Counted from the stretch's first letter, positions 1 to 9,934 are shown. The stretch: 64,000 nt of DNA from Clostridia bacterium (GCA_026418275.1 JAOABQ010000050.1:170409-234408), one strand, 5' to 3'. Numbers and translations are program-made. The notes: generated by a model from the sequence alone, not told the origin.

Positions 1-1311
1 CTTGAAGATTTTTTGCTGGAGACACTTATTGTAGCAGTGCTACCGAAAGCTGAAACTTTTGTTGAATCTAAGGACCAGGAAGGTGAGTGCGGCAAGCCGG
101 AGAGTAAAATAAAACAGAATGAGAACTTAGACCAGAAAAAAGGGCAGTTTATATTTATCATACGAAATGAAATTTTAGAGAATATAAAAAATGTGGATGC
201 CCGCCTTTCTTTTGTTAAAAAGGACGCCTTGCTTGACGATGGGTTCTCCCAAAATTTCGACAAGGTCCGGAAGAGTGTCGTGCCAAAGTTTGCAGGGGTA
301 CTTAAAACAGGCTATGATAAGCTCATTTTAAGGCAAAATATCGCATCGCTAAGACAAATATTTAACAGTCTACCCTTAAGACTTGATCTGATGAATTATT
401 TTTTGGATATGGAGACCGTTACAGAATTTAACATTGAGTCTGTAAAAGATTTCTACAAGGCACTTTACAATCTGAAAGAAGCGTATGAAGAACTGCTGGA
501 ATGGATGAATACGTATGCTTATAACACTGGAGAAAATGAAGAAAAGGAGGACTTACATAGTGCACTTGTCCAATGCAATATTGATATTTTAAGAACCCGT
601 TCTTTTATAGTATTTATGAAAGGACTTAGGATTTTTAATCAGTTTGGGTTAAGTCATGAATATGTAGACAGTATTTTAAATACATTTTCGGTTTTAGAGC
701 CCCGTGAAATGGTAGCTACCGATGAAATAAACAAAAAGGAAGGGCGCATGTGGGACGAGTTTGAAAGACTTCAGCTTGTGAAAGCAGAACTTGTTCAAAG
801 GTTGAAAAAACTGAGAGAGCATGCTTTGGATTCTTATGAGGAGAAATTAAACAATATGCTGACGATTAAACCTCAAGATACGTGGCAGGAGGTAGTTGGA
901 AAAGCAATTTCGCTTAGGCAGTTTGGACGGATAGAGGAAGCTGTAACGGCCTTTTCAAGTTATGGTAAGATGTTCGGTCAAAGTGATCCAGGAGCACTCT
1001 TGTATTCTTCCAGAGCGATGGATTTTACACGGGCAATGGAACGGCTCTCTTTGGAAGGGGGCGTTTATATTTATGAAGTGGATGAAAATGGAGAAGGTGC
1101 CAAAAAAGGGTTGGAGATAGGCGATATCATTGTGGGATATAAAGGGGTCCCAGTGAAAAATGTGCTTGAATACATTCAGCAAGATAAAAAAGTGACGTTA
1201 AACGGGGAAGATGAGGTTGTTTTTTTGAGGAAAACCGGCGATGGGGAATTTTGCCGCCGTACATTACATGTAAATGGTGGGATAAAAGGTATAAGAGTTA
1301 TGCCTGTATAA
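1..1311 (+). CDS. PDZ-like domain protein, 5' end outside window
   Basis: The reading frame is open to the first base of the window. The first possible start (TTG at 13) has no ribosome-binding site, so the 5' end is probably missing. About 340 visible residues are charged and mostly helical, with a TPR-like stretch near residues 290-340 (WQEVVGKAISLRQFGRIEEA). The last ~85 residues look like a PDZ fold (GAKKGLEIGDIIVGYKGVPV), a module that usually binds C-terminal peptides or is attached to proteases. No protease catalytic motif is visible. The gene ends in a strong terminator, so it is not co-transcribed with the small genes that follow. I do not recognise the family of the N-terminal part. 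Confidence 0.7.
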   Translation, partial: LEDFLLETLIVAVLPKAETFVESKDQEGECGKPESKIKQNENLDQKKGQFIFIIRNEILENIKNVDARLSFVKKDALLDDGFSQNFDKVRKSVVPKFAGVLKTGYDKLILRQNIASLRQIFNSLPLRLDLMNYFLDMETVTEFNIESVKDFYKALYNLKEAYEELLEWMNTYAYNTGENEEKEDLHSALVQCNIDILRTRSFIVFMKGLRIFNQFGLSHEYVDSILNTFSVLEPREMVATDEINKKEGRMWDEFERLQLVKAELVQRLKKLREHALDSYEEKLNNMLTIKPQDTWQEVVGKAISLRQFGRIEEAVTAFSSYGKMFGQSDPGALLYSSRAMDFTRAMERLSLEGGVYIYEVDENGEGAKKGLEIGDIIVGYKGVPVKNVLEYIQQDKKVTLNGEDEVVFLRKTGDGEFCRRTLHVNGGIKGIRVMPV

Positions 1312-1395
1312 AGTGCTGAAGAAATTTTGAGTGTAAGGTGTATTTCAAAATGTGTATATCAAAAATGTATATATAGTATATATAGTATAAAAGGC

Positions 1396-1438
1396 AGTGA
1401 CATTTATCACGGGTATGAGTGATAAATGTCACTTTTTT
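1396..1438 (+). terminator. rho-independent terminator
   Basis: A perfect 15-bp inverted repeat (AGTGACATTTATCAC and its complement) with an 8-nt loop is followed by six T. It closes the transcript of the PDZ-like gene. Confidence 0.9.
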
Positions 1439-1537
1439 AGTGATAAATTTCGACCTGCAATCATTTACAGCGCTGTGATAAGATGTAACTATAGGTTAGA
1501 GATTTAGTGAAAAGGGTAGTCCGAAGGAGGGATTGGA

Positions 1538-1714
1538 ATGTTTTTTGACATTTTGAAAATAGGCAGGGGTATAGTTAGGGTAGCAAAAGGGGTTGTTATG
1601 GATGAAGAAGAAGATCTTGCAAGAGGGGTAAAAGACATTGCCACGGGGGGGGCGAGAATTCTCCTTGGCAAGGAAGCACCAGAAGAGGAGGACCTTGGGA
1701 GTGATGAATTGTAA
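1538..1714 (+). CDS. 58-residue hypothetical protein
   Basis: ATG at 1538 is preceded by AAGGAGG with a 7-nt spacer. The product starts MFFDILKIGRGIVRVAKGVV, a short amphipathic, positively charged helix, and ends in a very acidic stretch (EEEDL near residues 23-27; EAPEEEDLGSDEL at the C-terminus). There is no signal peptide or recognised domain. It is the first gene of a small operon bounded by terminators at 1396-1438 and 2481-2522. The strong ribosome-binding site is the main support for it being real; the function is unknown. Confidence 0.6.
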   Translation: MFFDILKIGRGIVRVAKGVVMDEEEDLARGVKDIATGGARILLGKEAPEEEDLGSDEL

Positions 1715-1777
1715 AAAATCATGATTCATTAGCTGAATTCGAAGTGCATAAATCAAGGTTACTTTGGGGGATTTGAT

Positions 1778-2011
1778 GTGAAAATATTTTTAAGGATATT
1801 ATTTGAAATTGTAATTACTTTTATGTTGGTGGATTTCATATTTATGAGCCATAACGGAGTTGTGTCTTTTTTCCTTTCGCTAACCGTATCACTTGTTATA
1901 GAGTTTATTATAAATAAAATGAAAAAGCGAAAGGACGCTGAATCATTCACAAGGATAAACAGCAGCCAAATCAAAAATATTATCAATGAACGAAAAGGAG
2001 GGCTTTTATGA
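1778..2011 (+). CDS. 77-residue membrane protein
   Basis: GTG start. The first ~47 residues are strongly hydrophobic and look like two transmembrane helices (about 5-22 and 28-47), followed by a basic cytoplasmic tail (NKMKKRKDAESF). It overlaps the next gene by 4 nt (ATGA), implying translational coupling. An in-frame AGGAGG near its 3' end serves the downstream gene. It has no recognised family and probably works together with its downstream neighbour. Confidence 0.65.
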   Translation: MKIFLRILFEIVITFMLVDFIFMSHNGVVSFFLSLTVSLVIEFIINKMKKRKDAESFTRINSSQIKNIINERKGGLL

Positions 2012-2442
2012 TTCTTGAGGGGCTGGCTCTAAAGGGTCTCATCGTTTTGGGAAAGTACATCGTAAGTCATGGGTTAATGGCTAAAGTGGGGATTTTACTA
2101 TCAAAATATGTAATTGCACACGGTGTTGCGGCAACCATTTCTGCTGTTGTGGCAGCAGGAACGATGGTAGGTCTCATAACCTGGACCGGAGAAAGAATAA
2201 AAATGCTGTCGGACGGGGTTGAAGCACTATCAAACGGAGACGTAAAGAAAGCAGCAAAATCATTTGGAAGATTGGCGATAAGCACAAATTTAAACGTACA
2301 CTCACTGGCAGACCAAGTACACCAGTGTGTATTGGAAAAGGGAATATCTTTGACTGACTCACAAAATATAAAGGATGCCATTTTATGTATAAAGGATGAC
2401 ATCGAAGAGGAGATTGCAAAGGTATCAGGGAAGGCAGGATGA
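2008..2442 (+). CDS. 144-residue membrane-associated protein
   Basis: The start overlaps the preceding stop (ATGA) and has a good GGAGGG site. Residues ~1-60 are hydrophobic and glycine/alanine rich, with an imperfect internal repeat (GKYIVSHGLMAKVGILL, then SKYVIAHGVAA), suggesting two or three membrane or membrane-binding helices. The remaining ~80 residues are a soluble helical domain. The family is unknown. It is the last gene of the three-gene operon. Confidence 0.7.
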   Translation: MILEGLALKGLIVLGKYIVSHGLMAKVGILLSKYVIAHGVAATISAVVAAGTMVGLITWTGERIKMLSDGVEALSNGDVKKAAKSFGRLAISTNLNVHSLADQVHQCVLEKGISLTDSQNIKDAILCIKDDIEEEIAKVSGKAG

Positions 2443-2480
2443 GGCCTAACAATTAAAAATTAACTGTGGTATAGGGATAA

Positions 2481-2522
2481 AAAAACAATGGACTCCATTT
2501 CTAAGAGGCCATTGTTTTTTTT
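2481..2522. terminator. bidirectional terminator
   Basis: AAAAACAATGG pairs with CCATTGTTTTT around a 17-nt loop. A-rich and T-rich flanks allow it to act for the small-gene operon on the plus strand and for the MBOAT operon converging from the minus strand. Confidence 0.8.
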
Positions 2523-2527
2523 ATCTG

Positions 2528-3967
2528 TTAAAACTGAAAATATATAAAATCAGAAGCTTTTGACACTCCAAGCAGCAATATCACCGTGATTGCAATATAA
2601 TATACGCTCCATCTTACCCAGACAGGCTTTTCCGATAAAGCGATTCCGATCCGGGTCCTTCTTTGCACAAGCTGTATCATGAGCAGTACGGCGATTAATA
2701 GAATACCCAGTAAAATATCAAATACACTCACACCAAGGTCCAGCTTGGGGAAAGAAAATACCTTGACAAACATATTTTTTAGGATATAAACTGCGTCGGT
2801 TACGGATGTGGCTCTGAAAAATACCCAGGTTAGGGATACCAGGTTAAATGTAATGATTACTTTAATAAAGTTCTTTATTTTAACCTTATCCTGAAGGTGG
2901 AGTATTTCATATACCTTTTCCTTTAAACCCGAGAACCATATTGCAGCCACCAGGTAAACACCGTTAAGGCCGCCCCAGATGATATAAGTCCAATTTGCAC
3001 CGTGCCAAAGTCCGCTCAACAGAAAAACAATCATGAGGTTTCTGTACCATTTCCACTTTCCTTTCCGGTTCCCTCCAAGGGGAATATACACATAATCTCT
3101 AAACCAACTGGAAAGGGAAATATGCCAGCGCTTCCAAAACTCTGAGATGGATTTGGAAAAATAGGGCCTGTTGAAATTCCGCATTAGCTCAAATCCCATT
3201 ACTCTTGCTGAGCCTCTTGCAATATCCGTATATCCTGAAAAATCGCAGTAGATTTGGAACGCAAAGAAATAGGTTGCAAGTATGAGGGATGCTCCATGGA
3301 ACTTGGTGGGGTTATTATAAACCAGGTTTACAAAAAGAGCCAAGTTATCTGCAATAACTACTTTTTTAAACATTCCCCAGAGCATTAAACGTAAGCCGTC
3401 TGTTACCCGGGCCCGGTCAAAGGTCTGTTTTTCATGAAACCGATGTAAAAGATTCTGCGGCCTTTCGATAGGGCCTGCAACCAATTGGGGATAAAACATA
3501 ACAAAAAGGGCATAAATCCCAAAATTCCGTTCAGGTTTTTGATTGCCTCTATAAACTTCAATGATATAACTCATACTTTGAAAAGTATGAAAGGAAAGTC
3601 CGATAGGCAAGATGATTTTTAAGTTTTCAATGGGATAATTCCAGTGTAAAAAATCTGCAAGCCTCGCCAGGTTTGTATTGAAAAAATTAAAGTATTTAAA
3701 TACAAAGAGAAAACCGACATTACAAACAATGCTAACAACTAAGAAAACTTTTTTCTTCTTTCCTTCCATTTTGACTAACTGCAGCCCTACAAAATAATCT
3801 ACAATGATGGTCACTGCCAGTATTAAAATATACTTTGGTATAAATGCCATATAGAATATACAACTGCTGGCTAAAAGAAGAAACCATCTAACTTTGTGCG
3901 GCAGTAGAAAAAACAAAATGGTCACAACCGGAAAAAATATTAAAAAATCAATAGAATTAAATAACAT
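2528..3967 (-). CDS. MBOAT family O-acyltransferase (AlgI/DltB-like)
   Basis: This is a 479-residue polytopic membrane protein of about ten helices, the normal length for AlgI-type MBOAT proteins. The N-terminus MLFNSIDFLIFFPVV is typical of the family. WHGANW contains the invariant histidine at residue 322, and the cytoplasmic loop has NFNRPYFSKSISEFWKRWH. Known family members move an acetyl group across the membrane onto a surface polysaccharide, with an SGNH partner finishing the transfer. The gene lies 12 bp downstream of such a partner (3980-5065), so the two form an operon. The polysaccharide acceptor cannot be inferred here. Confidence 0.9.
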   Translation of the reverse strand: MLFNSIDFLIFFPVVTILFFLLPHKVRWFLLLASSCIFYMAFIPKYILILAVTIIVDYFVGLQLVKMEGKKKKVFLVVSIVCNVGFLFVFKYFNFFNTNLARLADFLHWNYPIENLKIILPIGLSFHTFQSMSYIIEVYRGNQKPERNFGIYALFVMFYPQLVAGPIERPQNLLHRFHEKQTFDRARVTDGLRLMLWGMFKKVVIADNLALFVNLVYNNPTKFHGASLILATYFFAFQIYCDFSGYTDIARGSARVMGFELMRNFNRPYFSKSISEFWKRWHISLSSWFRDYVYIPLGGNRKGKWKWYRNLMIVFLLSGLWHGANWTYIIWGGLNGVYLVAAIWFSGLKEKVYEILHLQDKVKIKNFIKVIITFNLVSLTWVFFRATSVTDAVYILKNMFVKVFSFPKLDLGVSVFDILLGILLIAVLLMIQLVQRRTRIGIALSEKPVWVRWSVYYIAITVILLLGVSKASDFIYFQF

Positions 3968-3979
3968 TTTGATCCCCCT

Positions 3980-5065
3980 TTATCTGTCCTTAAGCCCCGA
4001 CTTGACTTTGGCCCATAAATCCTTCGCTAGAAATTCATATCCCTTGGGAATAAGATGAACATAGTCCGAAAAAAGATTATAATCTATTTTTCCGTCATAA
4101 TTAATGTAGGTGACAGGCTTTCCTTTAAAATATTCATCAATTTTCCGGAGATTGTCGTTATACCCTTTTTTTGAGGTGGCTTCCGGGATCAGTTTTCGGT
4201 TGCTGGCAGCTAAAAAAACAATTGTATCCTTGTTTTTTTGATGCTCCATAATTTTATTGATAAAGTAAATGCTTGCATTCCTTTCATCCATAATAAAGGG
4301 AGTATCCGAATAATACCATTTGTTTTTTTCTTCAAGCATAATTTTGGGTAAATCCTTCTTTTCGTACCACGGCCTTATATTAACTGCCTTTTTATAATCT
4401 GCGTCAACCGTCTCCCTTATTTTATCAATGAAGCCATTTCGGATATAATCCTTGTAGACAAGCAGGGGAACCTCTTTGTTAAGGATGTGCATCAGTCTTT
4501 CCCTCATCTTTTTAAACGAGTACAGCTTGTCTTTTTCGAAAATCCTTCCGACATAAATTTTCTCAAAAGCTTCATAATCGACATCCCTAAGATACTGACT
4601 CATCCAAAAAATGCCTGTAGACTTATCGGTAGACAAAAACTCCGAATAGATAAAATTGATAATCAGGTGATCGGTTGATATCCCGTACGTATCCATCAGC
4701 TTTATCATAGTATAAAGGTCCCCCGGATAGTTGGAAGGAAGGGCAAGATTGTATACTTTTAAAGGAGATTTTTCCTTTTCTGCAAGTCCATTCATGTAGT
4801 AAGCAATAGAGGTATCTTCACCCCCCGGACTGCTATAGGCAACTGAATCACCGAGAATCACAACATATTCTTTTAGTTTTCTTTCTTTGATATCTTCCTT
4901 TATTTTTTTCAATACAGCTTCAACGTTATCAATATTGTTTTTAATTACATCATACTTCATTCTGTGATTATACACGATAGATGATGGGATTAAAAACGGC
5001 AAAGCAAATTGAATAAGTAAAATGTAAACCAATAAAAAAATAAGACCTCTTCGTATAAATTTCAT
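3980..5065 (-). CDS. Membrane-anchored SGNH-type acetyltransferase partner
   Basis: 361 residues, with one N-terminal signal-anchor helix (RRGLIFLLVYILLIQFALPF) and an extracytoplasmic SGNH/GDSL fold. ILGDSVAY supplies the nucleophile Ser74, and DYVHLIPKG supplies Asp334 and His337. The pairing with the downstream MBOAT gene matches AlgI/AlgJ-X-like and PatA/PatB-like systems, in which the SGNH enzyme accepts acetyl groups at the outer membrane face and places them on sugars. It could also be a DltD-like or teichoic-acid-associated enzyme, but no dltA or dltC is nearby. Confidence 0.8.
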   Translation of the reverse strand: MKFIRRGLIFLLVYILLIQFALPFLIPSSIVYNHRMKYDVIKNNIDNVEAVLKKIKEDIKERKLKEYVVILGDSVAYSSPGGEDTSIAYYMNGLAEKEKSPLKVYNLALPSNYPGDLYTMIKLMDTYGISTDHLIINFIYSEFLSTDKSTGIFWMSQYLRDVDYEAFEKIYVGRIFEKDKLYSFKKMRERLMHILNKEVPLLVYKDYIRNGFIDKIRETVDADYKKAVNIRPWYEKKDLPKIMLEEKNKWYYSDTPFIMDERNASIYFINKIMEHQKNKDTIVFLAASNRKLIPEATSKKGYNDNLRKIDEYFKGKPVTYINYDGKIDYNLFSDYVHLIPKGYEFLAKDLWAKVKSGLKDR

Positions 5066-5384
5066 TCAATAACCACCCAGCTATCACCTAAATTGTAAGT
5101 TAACCGGCAGAACCGGTTTTTTGTCTGAAAACCTCTAAAAATAATGTAAAGTTGATAAATATTGGTTCTGATACTGTCGCATTATATCATAATTAAAGAG
5201 TGGCTTTCAAGAAGTAATTAAGTAGATATTAGTCCATTTAATACTTTTTATACAAGGGGTGTAACTTTTCCGGGAGCAGTTCTAACATGAATTGTTATTT
5301 ATGGTTTGTAAATATAATTTGTAAACTAATTCAAGCTTATTCAATATATTGTATTATACATAATTCATTTACGGGGGGACATTT
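5066..5384. other. Divergent intergenic region
   Basis: 319 bp, A/T rich, between the divergent SGNH gene and the deacetylase-like gene. It should hold promoters for both. A TATAAT hexamer is present at 5313-5318 on the plus strand, but no good -35 element at the right distance was found. The GGGGGG at 5371-5378 is the ribosome-binding site of the next gene. Confidence 0.4.
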
Positions 5385-7640
5385 ATGTCAATTAGAGAAA
5401 AACAGGAAAATGGCAGGATGAAATATAATACTTTATTGAACCGGGCAGATTACATAACCATCAGCGTAGGAGCGCAGACCCATCTAACCTATGGCCTGCC
5501 ATATCCTTTGACTTATATGTTTGTAATTCCGGAGGGGACCAATTTTTCGGCATATAGGAAGTATTTATTGTCAGACGAGTGGGAGTCGGTTCCGAACAAG
5601 ACATCCGCAGATTTTTATAATGGTATTGAAGCGGCAAGATTTGATTATCACAACAAGAGGGCATACATTTCCCTTGCGTTCTCGGACTTATCCGATCAGA
5701 TTTTTTTGAAAATAACCGATAATAGGGGAAATCCAATACCCGTCAGCTTCTTGGGAACCAGTGAATATTATGACAACAGAAAAGCAGTAGTCACAGCCTC
5801 CGCCGATGACTGGTATGACACCAGCAACGATCAATTTGTTGATGCTTGCAAAGCTTTCCGAAAAGCAAATATGTGGCTGACAACGGGGATTATTACAGGG
5901 ATTGAGGGATCCATTGTCATGGCGGCAAGCTATGAATCGGTAAAATTGAAAAAGACACACACTACAAAGACAACATGGGATTCTGTACAACAGCAGCTTA
6001 ACCTTGGATATGTGGAAGCGGCTTCCCATTCCAGGAGTCACCCCATTCCACCCTACGGGGATACTTATTCTGAAGTGATTGGAAGTAAGGAGGATATCAT
6101 AAACAATTTGGATCTCCCCAGCTCTTTTAAATACAGCCAAAACGAGTATGTGTACACATGGATTGAGCCCTACGGATTTATTGATGAACCAATACGGGAG
6201 TACCTTGCCCTTGGAAAGTATCTGGCCGACAGAAGCACGATACCGGATGGATCATTCTATGGTTATTGGAGCGTACAAGGGCTGTTTGAAAGGCTCCTTG
6301 TGACCATTGACCTGGATTTTAACAATATCACCACCCTGAATGATAAATTCTATGAAGTATATAATGGGGGAGGGATTTACCATGTTTGGTTTCATCCCTG
6401 GGTGGATACCATTGACTGGAATGATCCGCACAACAAAGTATACCAACATTTAGATGTGCTTAAAAACCGGATGGATGTATGGTATGTTTCCTTTGGACAC
6501 TTATATTTGTATCACTATATGCAGCAAAATGCCCAGAACAGTATTGTGGGATTTCAGAGCAATAACCGGTTTGAGTGGTTTAGTAAAAGTGCAGCACAAC
6601 GGGTGTGGCCCGCTTGTCTGGATTTTGACAAATGTGCATATCTCTTAGGGATTACTCCGGATGGAAAAGTAGCAATCCAAAAGCCCAATCAGCAGGATAA
6701 TACGGTTAAAATGCTGGCCTTTACTTTAGGTCAGGGTTTTAATTCGGCTGAAGGATGGTTTTCATCAAATTTAACGCAGAGAGTGTGGACGGCAGATATT
6801 GACGGAGACGGTACCTTGGATATTGTTGGCATATCGGATGCAGGCAGTGTTTTTGTCATGAAAGGTTATGGAAACGGAACTTTTCAGGATATGAGAATAA
6901 CGGCTGGAAATGGATTTGCAGCAAGCCAGGGATGGTTTTCAACGGAATATAACCAAAGGGTATGGCCGGCAGATATCAATGGAGACGGTGCGGCAGATTT
7001 GGTAGGAGTGGCCTTTGATGGACGGATTATGGTCATGATGGCAAATGGGGATGGAACATTCCAGGATATAAAAGTAACTCAGGGTGTCGGTTTTCAAAGT
7101 GATCAAGGGTGGTTTTCGAAGGATTCTGCTCCCAGAGTATGGCCGGCAGATATTAATGGAGACGGGTATGCTGATCTGGTAGGCATTGCCTATGATGGTG
7201 CGGTAATGGTCATGATATCCAACGGGGATGGAACATTTCAGGATATGAGAATTACCCAGGGAATTGGTTTTCAGAGTATTGATGGGTGGTTTGCAAAGGA
7301 ATACTCCCCAAGGGTATGGCCGGCAGATATTAATGGAGATGGATCGGCGGATTTGGTAGGTATTGCTTTTGATGGAGCCGTGATGGTTATGATGGCAAAT
7401 GGGGATGGGACCTTTCAAAATATGAAAATTACAACAGGGAATGGATTTAAGACTGATCAAGGGTGGTTTTCGACGGAGTATACTCCCAGGATATGGCCTA
7501 TTGATAAGGATGGAAACGGAAGATCAAGTTTAGTAGGTGTAGCCTATGATGGGCGGATTATGGCAATGAAAGCCAATGGGGACGGTACGTTCTCCGACAT
7601 AGAAGTCATAAATCAGGAGTGGTTGATTCAGGTATTTTAG
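5385..7640 (+). CDS. Polysaccharide-deacetylase-like protein with FG-GAP/VCBS repeats
   Basis: 751 residues. Residues ~130-390 resemble a NodB-type deacetylase: TASADDW places an Asp pair at 141-142, and SHSRSHP gives the H-x3-H metal motif (His215, His219). These enzymes remove N- or O-acetyl groups from glycans using a bound metal. Residues ~395-745 are about six ~62-residue units carrying D-x-N-G-D-G-x-x-D calcium-binding loops (for example DINGDGAADLVG), as in integrin-like FG-GAP/VCBS propellers. There is no signal peptide (the start MSIREKQENGRMK is charged), which is unexpected for a glycan-binding or surface enzyme. The N-terminal ~120 residues are unassigned. A SWISS-type catalytic assignment is not certain because the family is very divergent. 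Confidence 0.7.
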   Translation: MSIREKQENGRMKYNTLLNRADYITISVGAQTHLTYGLPYPLTYMFVIPEGTNFSAYRKYLLSDEWESVPNKTSADFYNGIEAARFDYHNKRAYISLAFSDLSDQIFLKITDNRGNPIPVSFLGTSEYYDNRKAVVTASADDWYDTSNDQFVDACKAFRKANMWLTTGIITGIEGSIVMAASYESVKLKKTHTTKTTWDSVQQQLNLGYVEAASHSRSHPIPPYGDTYSEVIGSKEDIINNLDLPSSFKYSQNEYVYTWIEPYGFIDEPIREYLALGKYLADRSTIPDGSFYGYWSVQGLFERLLVTIDLDFNNITTLNDKFYEVYNGGGIYHVWFHPWVDTIDWNDPHNKVYQHLDVLKNRMDVWYVSFGHLYLYHYMQQNAQNSIVGFQSNNRFEWFSKSAAQRVWPACLDFDKCAYLLGITPDGKVAIQKPNQQDNTVKMLAFTLGQGFNSAEGWFSSNLTQRVWTADIDGDGTLDIVGISDAGSVFVMKGYGNGTFQDMRITAGNGFAASQGWFSTEYNQRVWPADINGDGAADLVGVAFDGRIMVMMANGDGTFQDIKVTQGVGFQSDQGWFSKDSAPRVWPADINGDGYADLVGIAYDGAVMVMISNGDGTFQDMRITQGIGFQSIDGWFAKEYSPRVWPADINGDGSADLVGIAFDGAVMVMMANGDGTFQNMKITTGNGFKTDQGWFSTEYTPRIWPIDKDGNGRSSLVGVAYDGRIMAMKANGDGTFSDIEVINQEWLIQVF

Positions 7641-7729
7641 AGGTGTTTTATAGTGAGCCGAAAGCAATAAAAACACTTGACCGAAACTTTCATATACTGT
7701 AAATAAATAAATTTTTAGGGGTGAAAAAA

Positions 7730-9934
7730 GTGCTGGACGGATTAAAAAAAAATGTGCATCCCATATTAAAAGAAGGGCCTCTTGGTTTTATCCGTAATGC
7801 TGGACAAATGGATTCCAAGGTTTATTACTATACAAAAGGAAGTGGTGTTCAATACACTTTTATGAAAGACGAAGTGGGAATGAGCTTCATGAGAAAAGCT
7901 CCGGAAGAAGAGGCAGAGGACAGTGACTTCCTGGAAAATAAAAGGGTCAAGGAAGAATTCATTACGCTGCGTTTTATAGACCCCAATCAGGATGTTAATC
8001 TTGAGGCACAGGGAGAATTCATTGGCAAGGTGAATTATTTTAGGGGGAAGAATCAGGCAAACTGGTTTACCAATCTTTCAACATATAAAGAAGTGGTTTA
8101 CCGGGGCATCTGGCCGAAAATCGATTTGATTTTTTACCGGTCAGGCAGCAGCTTAAAATATGATTTTATCGTGAATCCGGGAGCCAATATTGAAAACATC
8201 CGTCTTACCTATAAGGGGGCCGGTAAACTTTTTTTGGATCCGGAAGGAAATCTTTTGGTCCATACCCGATTGGGTATTCTTAAGGATGAACGGCCTTATG
8301 CGTACCAGGAAATCACAGATAAAAAAGTACCGGTGGAGTGCAGCTTTACGGTTGAAGAAGTGAATGGAACATGGTGTTATGGTTTTAAATTGGGGAAAGA
8401 ATATAATCCACAGTATCCCATTACCATTGATCCGGGAATCGGTTATTCTACCTTTATCGGCGGAGGAGGGATGGATGAAGGCTATGGTATTGCTGTAGAT
8501 GCTTTGGGGTTTGTCTATATCACGGGAAGAACCGCTTCGGGTGTTCCCAAACCTTTTCCCACCAATTCCGATGCCTATCAAAAGGTTTTACAAGGGTCTT
8601 ATGACGCTTTTGTGATGAAGCTGTCGGCAGATGGAGCCAGTCTTATCTATTCCACCTATTTGGGGGGCGGTGGTGATGACTTGGGGTATGCAATTGCTGT
8701 GGATGGATTAGGGGCAGCCTATATTACAGGTTTTACAAACTCCAGACCACCTAACTCTTTTCCTACTACACAAGGGGCCTTTCAGACATCCTACAATGGT
8801 GGAAATATAGATGCTTTTATTACAAAACTTGCACCGGATGGGGCTAGTTTAATTTATTCTTCCTACCTGGGTGGCGGAGGAGATGATAAGGGATACGGTA
8901 TTGCTTTGGATGCCTCCGGGTGTGCTTATATTGCAGGTTCTACAAGCTCAAAAGCGCCAAAGCCTTTCCCAACAACCCCGGGTGCTTTTATGACCTCCTA
9001 TAATGGAGGGGAATTTGATGTTTTTGTCTCTAAAATGTCTGCGGACGGATCTGAACTCATTTATTCAACATATCTTGGGGGTGGTGACTTTGATGTGGGT
9101 ACCGGGGTTACGGTAGATGCCCTAGGCTGTGCCTATGTAGTGGGCTACACGAGTTCTACAGATCCCAAGCCTTTTCCAACAACACCCGGTGCTTTTCAGA
9201 CTCTTCCACGTGGAGGAAGTAATGCTTTTGTGGTGAAGCTGTCAACCGATGGTGCAAGCCTTGTATACGCTACTTACCTGGGTGGGGGGAGCAATGATGA
9301 GGGCTGGGGGATTACCGTAGATACAATTGGTAATGCTTATATAACCGGAAGGACGACTTCCGCTGCACCAGACCCTTTTCCAACTACGGCCGGGGCTTTT
9401 CAGACTTTTTTCAGCGGAGGATTTTATGATGCATTCATAACTAAATTCTCCTCGGACGGATCAAGGCTTATTTACTCTACCTACCTGGGGGGCGGAGAAT
9501 ATGATGAAGGGAATGATATTGCTGTAGATAATTTGGGTTATATTTATATTGTTGGCACAACAAGTTCAAAAGCCCCGAAGCCTTTTCCAATAACCCATGA
9601 TGCATTTCAGACTTCTCTAAATGGCGTGGAAAATGTTTTTGTAACAACGCTGTCAACCGATGGCGCAAGCCTTGTCTACTCTACTTACTTGGGAGGAAGC
9701 GGTGTTGATGAAGGGTGGGGAATTGCTGTAGATCAAAATAGGAATGTGTTCATAACCGGAAGAACAAATTCCGAGATGCCTATCCCTTTTCCCACAACCG
9801 AAGGGGCTTATGACATTTTATACAACGGGGGGGCCTATGACGCCTTTGTAACAAAATTGAATATAAAGTCTCTTGTGACCATTCCGCAAAAGCTCATTAG
9901 AGGCATAAGCCCTGCCTGCTTAAACATACTGTAG
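7730..9934 (+). CDS. SBBP-repeat beta-propeller protein
   Basis: 734 residues from GTG 7730, chosen because AGGGGTG sits 6 nt upstream; an in-frame GTG at 7721 would leave no spacer. Residues ~10-230 are the N-terminal domain often found in front of SBBP repeats (GFIRNAGQMDSKVYYY; NYFRGKNQANW; YDFIVNPGA). Residues ~235-725 hold seven units of ~60-70 residues starting like YSTYLGGGGDD and containing AVDALGxxYITG, consistent with a seven-bladed propeller. No signal peptide or anchor is visible. The same module opens the giant protein at 14919-22073, so the two are paralogous. Binding partner unknown. Confidence 0.8.
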   Translation: MLDGLKKNVHPILKEGPLGFIRNAGQMDSKVYYYTKGSGVQYTFMKDEVGMSFMRKAPEEEAEDSDFLENKRVKEEFITLRFIDPNQDVNLEAQGEFIGKVNYFRGKNQANWFTNLSTYKEVVYRGIWPKIDLIFYRSGSSLKYDFIVNPGANIENIRLTYKGAGKLFLDPEGNLLVHTRLGILKDERPYAYQEITDKKVPVECSFTVEEVNGTWCYGFKLGKEYNPQYPITIDPGIGYSTFIGGGGMDEGYGIAVDALGFVYITGRTASGVPKPFPTNSDAYQKVLQGSYDAFVMKLSADGASLIYSTYLGGGGDDLGYAIAVDGLGAAYITGFTNSRPPNSFPTTQGAFQTSYNGGNIDAFITKLAPDGASLIYSSYLGGGGDDKGYGIALDASGCAYIAGSTSSKAPKPFPTTPGAFMTSYNGGEFDVFVSKMSADGSELIYSTYLGGGDFDVGTGVTVDALGCAYVVGYTSSTDPKPFPTTPGAFQTLPRGGSNAFVVKLSTDGASLVYATYLGGGSNDEGWGITVDTIGNAYITGRTTSAAPDPFPTTAGAFQTFFSGGFYDAFITKFSSDGSRLIYSTYLGGGEYDEGNDIAVDNLGYIYIVGTTSSKAPKPFPITHDAFQTSLNGVENVFVTTLSTDGASLVYSTYLGGSGVDEGWGIAVDQNRNVFITGRTNSEMPIPFPTTEGAYDILYNGGAYDAFVTKLNIKSLVTIPQKLIRGISPACLNIL

